Under the pieces are notes generated by a model. It was not told the origin of the DNA and searched no databases. It saw nothing but the letters and a program-made list of their open reading frames with translations. Positions 16,921-22,972 of a stretch of DNA of 64,000 bases are shown here, piece by piece (the stretch's first letter is position 1; every line of letters begins with the position of its first letter). The stretch is taken from assembly GCA_964484205.1 (NCBI GenBank), contig CAZAEZ010000028.1, forward strand, positions 10,839 through 74,838, given 5' to 3'. The stretch is from M3007 sp964484205. GTDB lineage: Bacteria; Bacteroidota; Bacteroidia; Chitinophagales; Saprospiraceae. A program made the translations under genes and the position numbers.

Positions 16921-19900
16921 TCACTGCCGGACAATTTGCTGCACCCAAACTTTCGACGGGCTCTTTACCCGTAAAAAATACATCCCGGGCGGAAATTTGC
17001 CCAAATCCATAGCCGTCTGCCAATTGTCGGAAGGTACCCGCTCCAGGGGCCGCCGGAGCAGCTGCCGCCCCTGCGCGTCAGTCAGTTCCAGTTCGATGGT
17101 CTCGCCGTCAAAACCGCGCAGTTCCACGTTCAGGGCGCCGGAAGTCGGGTTCGGATAGGTACTGAGCGCCCGGAAGGACTGTTCTTCTTCCGTGTTCACA
17201 ATGCCCTCAATGACAAAATCGTACTGCACCCCCGCACCAAAATCCGGATTGAAAATCTTCACCGGCACGGAAACCGAGTTTATCCGCCGGTTCAGACGCA
17301 GATAACCGGTACCGTTATTCGGATAGAACCAAAAGGAAAGCCCGTCGTTGCCGGAATCAAAAAACTCCAGGGTGTAACAACCGGGCGGGAAGTCCAGATC
17401 GTCCTCAAAAATGGTGTTGCTCACCATATTGCTGCGCTGCAATAACACGGTTCCGGCAGCATTTTTCACCAGGTAGCTGTTCTGGCCGGAATTGTTGTTG
17501 GTTCTAACCGACAGCAGGTAGTCCTGGTCATCGGTGTAAACATCCGGCCGCGTAAAACTGGTTTGGGCAAGATCATTTGCCGGATTTTCATCTGCCGCAC
17601 CGTTCACTTTTTTGATTCGGGCTTCAAAAATATTGTCGGGTGCGTTCGTGTTCCAAAAAGTCAGATCGGTCAGCGGCAAGGGAATTTCTTCCAGAGCATC
17701 CGGCATGATCGTGCCCGACCAGGTGTAGGTTTTTACCGCCGGATTTCCTTGGACAAAATAGTCGATTTCCAGGCTGGAAATTGCTGTTTCGCCGGTGTTG
17801 CGCACCAGGATCACCGGGCTGTTGCATGCCGGATTGATGCGCTCAAACTCAACAGCCTCGCCGTTGGGTCGCGCAATCCGTTCCAGTGCGGCATCACGGC
17901 TGAAATTGTATGGGCCATAGGTAACCAACTGATTGGACACCAAATAATTAGCCTCCGACATAAACGCGCCGTTCACGCCGTAATCGACTTCTATCTGCCC
18001 GCCCGGAGTAACCTGATTGGTGATGTCAAATTCGTGCACATCCGTTGCGGCGCCGGGGCACCAACCTGCCCGGTCGAAAATCCAGGTGCCGCCTTGCGGG
18101 TAGATCGGGTTGTCGGCGCATTCTTTCCAAACCGGATAGGTAAAATCCTGGTTGCCGCCATTGAGATTGAGGTAATGTGTGCGGGCTTGAAATTCGCCAT
18201 TTTGGCCGTGCCCGGTAATTGCCGAGCGCAGTTTGAAATGGCGGCCGTCCGGCGACAAACTGACCAGCCGCGGTTCAAAATGCCGGTCATTTTGAATCTC
18301 CGCGTAATTGCCCCGCCGGAACGGCCAAACATTCTGAATGTTCTGCACTTCCCGCGGCGGCGTGCCTTTTATGAAAATAAATTCGATATCGAGTTCTTCC
18401 TGGTTTTGACCGCCTAACTCGATTGACATGCGTTTTTGACCTTTTAAAATCGGGGCATAATCCGTGACGTCAAACGTGAATGTTTTGCCTGCAATCCCCA
18501 GATCGAGCCCGTTTCCGTAGGGTGTAACCAGGGACAAAATTTCATATTTCGCGGGTTGTGTCGGGAAATAAACCAGGTCGGTAATTTCCAGCGCATCCTC
18601 CGGGTCGACCCAGAAGGAGTCGAGCACCATGCCGGATTCGGAAAAAATGTAGCCAAAACCCGCGCGGTTGTACAACTGCGTATCGACGGCAATGACTTCG
18701 GAGCCGTTTACAGCATACGCGATAACGGCGGTCGGCGTAGCGGGCAGCGTGTCCACAATTTGAATTATCTGGTCGGATAGAACAGCATTCCCCTGGACGA
18801 ACGAAACATTGGGGCGGAGGCTGGATGCGGCGAAGTTGTGGAAACGCTCCCTACCGCGCACGGTTTTCCAAAGCGGAAAAAAAATGGAAGCGTCGGCGTT
18901 GTTGGACACTGCATTCGTCAGTTTATCACCCGCACCCTCTTCCATCGGATAGTAGGCCACCAGATTGCCGTAATCCGGATGCGCCGGCGTGATGGTTTTG
19001 TGCATCCATGCCTGAATGGTGCTTTCGTCCAGGGCTTTATTCCAAACCGTAAATTCGTCGATGTTGCCGTAATAAGCCGGGCTGCCGCTATTGGCCGATG
19101 CCAGGGTAAATTTTTGCACATCAATCGGCCTGAACATTCCGGTTCCGGAATGCCAGAGGGCGCCGTTGAGGTAAATTTTCATATCGCCGGTAACGGCATT
19201 TTTGGTGAAAGCCCAGTGGTTCCATTGCCCTTCAAAATCGGCTTCATTGGCTGCCTTGTTGATCCGGTCGTACGTGCCGCCTGTCGCGCCGCAGTCCCAA
19301 TAGACCTGGCTGTTTCCCCAGGGGAGGTGCACGTTGAGTTGGCGGTTGCCATTGGCATTTACCCCTTCAAACAAGGTGCTGTTAACCGGCAGCACATGTG
19401 GCAAGCCTTTGGCCCACAACGCAATGGTAATTTCTGTGTTGACCGTTGAAAAATTTGTTGCGGGAATATCGATCGAGCCGCCGCCTTCAAAATACAGGTT
19501 GTGCCCGGCATCATTGCTGATCAGCGCATTGCCCGAGCCGGCATCGGATGCCCGAAGCGTCGGGGCTTGTCCGCCGGGTTCACGGGTATAGCTGATTTCG
19601 AGCAACAAATTGGACGTGCCGTCCCAGGAGAAGGGCTGATAAAAATTAAAGCGTTGGGCTGCGCCGGCTTGCAGACTGGTATTTTGAAAATACAATTCCG
19701 TAAACCCGTCCAGATCGGGCGTACCGGTATCCAATGCATTTTTGGCGGTAGCCTTAATTTTTATCCGCAAAAACCCGACTTGCCCGGACTGCGTCGGCAC
19801 CAATTCCAGGGCATGAATGGCGCCCGCCGACAAACCCGCCGACAGCATTTCGGCTGCCGGGTATAGAAACTGGGCCCGGGCGGTCGGTTGTTGTGCGGTA

Positions 19901-20382
19901 GCCAAAACCAGATCGGAGGCCCCGGCGCCAATGGTGCCGGTTACCGGGTTGTTCACGGTTAAAGCCGGATTGTGTTGCTGGTATTGAAACAGCGAAAAAA
20001 CGGGCTGCGTGGTGAACAGCAGTACCGATTCGGAAAAATTGGAAATCCGGTGCGAGGGGTGTAGTGTTTTTGTGGAATCGACCCGCGAAGAATCGGTGAT
20101 GAACGTATTGCAGGAGTAATCCCACTCGTAGCAGCCGACATTTCCATTGCCGACAGCGGCGTCGTGGCAGCGCATGTTGTATTTCATCCAGATTTTCCGG
20201 TACTGGGCGCCGGAGTCATCCGGGAATTGGAACAGTGCAGACCGGCTTGGGTTATCCCAGGTGAATGTCTGGACCCGGATGGTGTCTTGCGCCTGGAGAT
20301 TCGGGCAAAACAAGCGGATGAAAAGAAAAGAAACCGGAAAGAGGCGGCTGAGCATACGCATTGGAACGAGTGTTTGATTCAA
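16921..20382 (-). CDS. Secreted PNGase F-like protein with internal LamG domain and T9SS sorting domain
   Basis: 1,153 residues. A signal peptide (to about residue 31) is followed by a first PNGase F-like part whose GCYEWDYSCNTFITD (EWD at 86-88) matches the catalytic-Asp segment of Elizabethkingia PNGase F. Residues about 294-485 are a LamG/concanavalin-like domain (NLYFEGGGSIDIP, WNHWAFTKNAVTGDMKIYLNG). The second PNGase F part follows (about 590-840), with ITGHGQNGEFQARTHYL and GGTWIFDRAGWCPG around residue 774. The last 80 residues are a T9SS type A sorting domain (STYPNPTSGALNVEL, KFPPGMYFLRV). PNGase F removes N-linked glycans from glycoproteins; activity here is inferred. The gene is monocistronic. 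Confidence 0.85.
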   Translation of the reverse strand: MNQTLVPMRMLSRLFPVSFLFIRLFCPNLQAQDTIRVQTFTWDNPSRSALFQFPDDSGAQYRKIWMKYNMRCHDAAVGNGNVGCYEWDYSCNTFITDSSRVDSTKTLHPSHRISNFSESVLLFTTQPVFSLFQYQQHNPALTVNNPVTGTIGAGASDLVLATAQQPTARAQFLYPAAEMLSAGLSAGAIHALELVPTQSGQVGFLRIKIKATAKNALDTGTPDLDGFTELYFQNTSLQAGAAQRFNFYQPFSWDGTSNLLLEISYTREPGGQAPTLRASDAGSGNALISNDAGHNLYFEGGGSIDIPATNFSTVNTEITIALWAKGLPHVLPVNSTLFEGVNANGNRQLNVHLPWGNSQVYWDCGATGGTYDRINKAANEADFEGQWNHWAFTKNAVTGDMKIYLNGALWHSGTGMFRPIDVQKFTLASANSGSPAYYGNIDEFTVWNKALDESTIQAWMHKTITPAHPDYGNLVAYYPMEEGAGDKLTNAVSNNADASIFFPLWKTVRGRERFHNFAASSLRPNVSFVQGNAVLSDQIIQIVDTLPATPTAVIAYAVNGSEVIAVDTQLYNRAGFGYIFSESGMVLDSFWVDPEDALEITDLVYFPTQPAKYEILSLVTPYGNGLDLGIAGKTFTFDVTDYAPILKGQKRMSIELGGQNQEELDIEFIFIKGTPPREVQNIQNVWPFRRGNYAEIQNDRHFEPRLVSLSPDGRHFKLRSAITGHGQNGEFQARTHYLNLNGGNQDFTYPVWKECADNPIYPQGGTWIFDRAGWCPGAATDVHEFDITNQVTPGGQIEVDYGVNGAFMSEANYLVSNQLVTYGPYNFSRDAALERIARPNGEAVEFERINPACNSPVILVRNTGETAISSLEIDYFVQGNPAVKTYTWSGTIMPDALEEIPLPLTDLTFWNTNAPDNIFEARIKKVNGAADENPANDLAQTSFTRPDVYTDDQDYLLSVRTNNNSGQNSYLVKNAAGTVLLQRSNMVSNTIFEDDLDFPPGCYTLEFFDSGNDGLSFWFYPNNGTGYLRLNRRINSVSVPVKIFNPDFGAGVQYDFVIEGIVNTEEEQSFRALSTYPNPTSGALNVELRGFDGETIELELTDAQGRQLLRRPLERVPSDNWQTAMDLGKFPPGMYFLRVKSPSKVWVQQIVRQ

Positions 20383-20395
20383 AAAAAGAGAGGCC

Positions 20396-20403
20396 CAAAG
20401 GTA
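20396..20403 (-). promoter_or_regulatory. Candidate -7 box for the PNGase F-like gene
   Basis: The reverse strand reads TACCTTTG, an exact TAnnTTTG box 14 bases before the ATG. No TTG is found at the usual distance upstream of it, so the promoter is only half supported. Confidence 0.35.
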
Positions 20404-20467
20404 GAAAAAGCCTGTTGCCCGGTGTACAGCTGAAAAGCGCGGGGCTTGCCGGATTTTTTCAATCGGG

Positions 20468-20500
20468 TTTGTTTTTTTTGAAATCTTGGTGATACCTTTG
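20468..20500 (+). promoter_or_regulatory. Promoter of the tRNA cluster
   Basis: TTTG at 20468-20471, a 21-base spacer and TACCTTTG at 20493-20500 fit the Bacteroidota promoter consensus. It lies about 60 bases before the first tRNA and is the only such pair found before the cluster, so it probably drives all the tRNAs to 20936. Confidence 0.6.
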
Positions 20501-20561
20501 CAGCCCTTAAAAATCCGATGCCGCCGAAGCCTGTATTTTTTGAAAGGCGTGGCATGAAAAT

Positions 20562-20635
20562 CGGGCCATAGCTCAGTTGGTTAGAGCGCCACGTTGACAT
20601 CGTGGAGGTCACAGGTTCGAATCCCGTTGGTCCGA
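20562..20635 (+). tRNA. tRNA-Val (anticodon GAC)
   Basis: 74 bases folding as a cloverleaf. The acceptor stem pairs CGGGCCA with TGGTCCG, the D stem is GCTC/GAGC, the anticodon stem CCACG/CGTGG encloses TTGACAT (anticodon GAC), and the T arm has loop TTCGAAT. The T stem contains one A-C mismatch. The discriminator is A and no CCA is encoded. First gene of the cluster. Confidence 0.92.
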
Positions 20636-20649
20636 CCCGATTTTTTTTC

Positions 20650-20724
20650 CGGAGCATAGCTCAGCTGGTTTAGAGCGTGCGCCTCACACGCGCAAGGTCA
20701 CTGGTTCGAATCCAGTTGTTCCGA
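20650..20724 (+). tRNA. tRNA-Val (anticodon CAC)
   Basis: 75 bases. The acceptor stem pairs CGGAGCA with TGTTCCG, the D stem is GCTC/GAGC, and the anticodon stem TGCGC/GCGCA encloses CTCACAC (anticodon CAC, valine). The T arm ACTGG/CCAGT encloses TTCGAAT. Discriminator A, no encoded CCA. It follows the Val-GAC gene after 14 bases. Confidence 0.9.
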
Positions 20725-20755
20725 CTTTAAAATTTCATCTTTAATCTTTTTGCTA

Positions 20756-20841
20756 CGGGATGTACCCCGCCCTGGCGGGGCGGTAGAGTACTCGTCTGGG
20801 GCCACGCCGAGGGCGTGGAGGTTCAAATCTTGTCATCCCGC
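20756..20841 (+). pseudogene. tRNA-Pro pseudogene interrupted by two palindromes
   Basis: The ends match the intact tRNA-Pro at 20863-20936 exactly in the acceptor stem (CGGGATG ... CATCCCG), and GGTAGAGTACTCGTCTGGGG is shared in the middle. Two blocks are replaced by hairpins. The left half of the D arm is replaced by CCCCGCC-CT-GGCGGGG (20765-20780). The 3' side of the anticodon stem, the variable loop and the start of the T stem are replaced by CCACGCC-GAG-GGCGTGG (20802-20818). There is also a C-to-T change in the T stem, and the discriminator is C. It cannot fold as a tRNA. Confidence 0.88.
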
Positions 20842-20862
20842 TTTTTTTTAATCCTTTCGCTA

Positions 20863-20936
20863 CGGGATGTAGCTCAGTCCGGTAGAGTACTCGTCTGGGG
20901 GGCGAGTGGTCGCAGGTTCAAATCCTGTCATCCCGA
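20863..20936 (+). tRNA. tRNA-Pro (anticodon GGG)
   Basis: 74 bases. The acceptor stem is CGGGATG/CATCCCG, the D arm GCTC...GAGT, and the anticodon stem CTCGT/GCGAG encloses CTGGGGG (anticodon GGG). The T arm GCAGG/CCTGT has loop TTCAAAT, and the discriminator is A. It is the intact relative of the broken copy just upstream and of the 3' fragment at 21243-21288. Confidence 0.92.
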
Positions 20937-20981
20937 CTAAATTCATTAGGCAGCTGGACTTAAAAATCAGCTGCCTTTTTT

Positions 20982-21221
20982 ATGGAAAATTACCAGGTTT
21001 ACATTCTGCAAAGCCAAAAGCATGGCCGGTTTTACACTGGTATGACCTCCAATATCACTCAACGGATGGAGGCTCACAATGCAGGCATCAACAAGTCTAC
21101 CCGCAATGGAGCACCTTGGCGAGTGATATGGACAAGTTCACTTATACCGAAACCCGAAGCATTGAGATTGGAGCGAAAAATCAAAAAAAGAGGTGTCCAG
21201 CGCTTTCTCTTGGACGTTTGA
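20982..21221 (+). CDS. Small GIY-YIG nuclease-domain protein
   Basis: 79 residues, one GIY-YIG domain: YQVYILQSQKHGRFYTGMTS supplies the first two strands (YVYI and YTG), followed by the Arg helix (ITQRMEAHNAG), KSTRNGAPW and the Glu-containing helix EALRLERKIKKRG. This matches the small UvrC-N-like or URI-family proteins common in Bacteroidota, which are single-domain nucleases of uncertain role. It starts 45 bases after an intact tRNA-Pro and ends 21 bases before a truncated tRNA-Pro 3' end. It is thus bracketed by copies of the same tRNA, a context suggesting insertion with target duplication. Alone it lacks any DNA-binding extension. Confidence 0.88.
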   Translation: MENYQVYILQSQKHGRFYTGMTSNITQRMEAHNAGINKSTRNGAPWRVIWTSSLIPKPEALRLERKIKKRGVQRFLLDV

Positions 21222-21242
21222 TTGCCTCTAATTACAACCTGA

Positions 21243-21288
21243 CTGGGGCCACGCCGAGGGCGTGGAGGTTCAAATCCTGTCATCCCGA
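21243..21288 (+). pseudogene. tRNA-Pro 3' fragment carrying the same palindrome
   Basis: The 46 bases match the 3' half of the pseudo-tRNA at 20756-20841, including the palindrome CCACGCC-GAG-GGCGTGG (21249-21265), with one base different (CCTGT, as in the intact gene, not CTTGT). It ends in CATCCCG plus A. No 5' half precedes it. Confidence 0.85.
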
Positions 21289-21342
21289 CTCTTGATTTTA
21301 AGCGAGTTATGCAGTAGGCATGGCTCGCTTCTTTTTTCCAAT

Positions 21343-22125
21343 CTACGATCCGAAGTTAAGGGTCCTGATGTATTCGGGAAAAAGTTCCACTCTTTTTATA
21401 TCCCGGGGTTCGAATAGGAAAGGTTGAACATCTTTGGCCAGTTCCTTGAAATCGAATTTTTGGCTGATTTCCAAAAGATAGGTCTTTAAGGCCTTGGGAT
21501 CAGAGATTTGTAGCTTGTTATCCAGATAACCGAAATTCGGCGCCGTTTTGGAGAATAAGAAAACAGCATCGAAAAAGTCCCGTCCTTGTGGTCGGCGTCT
21601 TTGTGTCATCGCCACGAGTTTTTGACTTAGCAAAATATCAATTGGCGTACACCGAATACTGGTGAACACATCAAAACGGTTCAAAAAAAAGGACTCCGGT
21701 ACAAAAGAAAATCCCTGGGATTCCGTGTCTAGATTGATGCGGATCTTAGCATCCCGATGACCACTGAGGCCTGATTCATAAAGTAGGCCTGGGAAGCGAA
21801 TATAACAGTGGTAAGCGCCTGCCATTACATTCCGCATTTCTACCCGGAAACCTTGCTGCTCCAATCCCTTTATTAACAAAACAGACACTGCGTCAAAATC
21901 TTCCTCCGTAAGGTCGAAATTGTCGAAATCCAGGTCCTCCGAAAACCGGTTATTGTTATGGACAATTCGAAGGCAGGTTCCACCCAAAAAGGAAAACTTA
22001 AAAGCATAAGCGCTCTCAAATAACAACTCCAGTATCTTAAACTGCAGGTATTCCCGCAGCAAGAATTCCCCGCGATGGTGCAAGTGCACGGGATAATAGG
22101 TCTGTATCTCAGATAGTGGAAGCAT
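21343..22125 (-). CDS. AbiEii/AbiGii-type nucleotidyltransferase toxin
   Basis: 260 residues from the ATG at 22125, chosen because upstream codons lie inside the partner gene and precede the conserved start (MLPLSEIQTYY). The nucleotidyltransferase core is visible: FSFLGGTCLRIVHNNNRFSEDLDFDNFD, cut as FLGGTCLRIVH (the GG(S/T) motif) and RFSEDLDFDNFD (the metal-binding DxD), then DAKIRINLDTE and the helix DILLSQKLVAM. AbiEii toxins add nucleotides to tRNA acceptor ends and stop growth (known for the family). The gene overlaps the antitoxin gene by 17 bases, antitoxin first, the normal order for type IV AbiE pairs. It lies next to the tRNA cluster. Confidence 0.85.
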   Translation of the reverse strand: MLPLSEIQTYYPVHLHHRGEFLLREYLQFKILELLFESAYAFKFSFLGGTCLRIVHNNNRFSEDLDFDNFDLTEEDFDAVSVLLIKGLEQQGFRVEMRNVMAGAYHCYIRFPGLLYESGLSGHRDAKIRINLDTESQGFSFVPESFFLNRFDVFTSIRCTPIDILLSQKLVAMTQRRRPQGRDFFDAVFLFSKTAPNFGYLDNKLQISDPKALKTYLLEISQKFDFKELAKDVQPFLFEPRDIKRVELFPEYIRTLNFGS

Positions 22126-22741
22126 AGGTCTCAAGGAATTTAAGGAAAGATTTCGCCCGGGAATGCAGTGCCCGGGATGAAAAACGTTCCAGGTAGTATT
22201 CAAAATCCTGGAGGTTCAGTTTTTCCTGAAGTTCAAACATATTCAGTCGAAGCTCATAAAAATGATCCGCAGAATCCAGATTAGGGTGGAGATAAAATAA
22301 ATCCAGAAGGGCCTTTGCCGGGTCTGCAATTTTTATCCGGAAATCACCGTATTGCTCCAGTCGATAACCCCAAAATAGATCCGGCTTCATACTTCGATAT
22401 GAAAATGTCCCAATGGAGGTAGCGAGTTGAATTGTTTTAAGGGTTGATACAGAAGTTACCGTGAAAACGCCTTCCGGGATAAAATCATACCAGCGCAGCG
22501 CGGATTGGAGCGATACATAGGAGGGCGCATAGATCCGGTTGGCAATGAAAAAGAAGTCGGCCTCCCCTTTCAATGGTCGGCTAGTCAACCGATAAAAACC
22601 GCTTCGAATCTTTTGCACATACCCTTGTTTCTGCCAGCGGGTAAGCGCATTTCGGTCGAATCCGGGAAAGGCTTTTTCAATCTCGGAAATGGATATAACC
22701 GGCAGTTGAGCAAACGTTTGCTGAAAATCCAGGAACTTCAT
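22109..22741 (-). CDS. AbiEi-type antitoxin / transcriptional regulator
   Basis: 210 residues. The N-terminal 60 residues form a winged helix (ISISEIEKAFPGFDRNALTRWQ, cut as SEIEKAFPGFDRNALTRW, then YVQKIRSGFYRL), followed by the AbiEi body (YAPSYVSLQSALRWYDFIPE, TIGTFSYRSMKPDLFWGY, ADPAKALLDLFYL). AbiEi proteins repress their own operon and neutralise the AbiEii nucleotidyltransferase. A promoter lies a few bases before its start. The base composition is less GC-rich than the surrounding genes, which fits a transferable defence cassette. Confidence 0.85.
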   Translation of the reverse strand: MKFLDFQQTFAQLPVISISEIEKAFPGFDRNALTRWQKQGYVQKIRSGFYRLTSRPLKGEADFFFIANRIYAPSYVSLQSALRWYDFIPEGVFTVTSVSTLKTIQLATSIGTFSYRSMKPDLFWGYRLEQYGDFRIKIADPAKALLDLFYLHPNLDSADHFYELRLNMFELQEKLNLQDFEYYLERFSSRALHSRAKSFLKFLETYASTI

Positions 22742-22758
22742 ATTTTTCTATTATTCAG

Positions 22759-22789
22759 CAAATATAGTGAATTTTAGAAACAAAACCAA
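22759..22789 (-). promoter_or_regulatory. Promoter of the AbiE pair
   Basis: On the reverse strand: TTG, 20 bases, TATATTTG (exact TAnnTTTG), ending 17 bases before the antitoxin ATG. The short leader would place the AbiEi autoregulatory site here; no clear operator palindrome was seen. Confidence 0.5.
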
Positions 22790-22972
22790 TTGCCTATGTT
22801 CAGCCGGAAACTGTTTTTTACTCCTGACTTCCGATCAAACATCCCACAGATTGCCTTAGGGCGGAAGTAATTGATAATCATCACCCACTTTTTATAACAT
22901 TATGCATACGGGGCATTACGCCTTTTGATTGAGCCACATTACATTTGCCCCCTTTCCAAAATCAACACCATC

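Noticed and set aside
20756..20841. A functional third tRNA or an intron-containing tRNA-Pro
   Set aside because: Two structural arms are replaced, not interrupted, so removing the palindromes does not restore a cloverleaf.
22925..22972. Extended N-terminus of the leucine-rich secreted protein
   Set aside because: It would use a TTG and place 16 polar residues before a good signal peptide; the ATG at 22973 is better.
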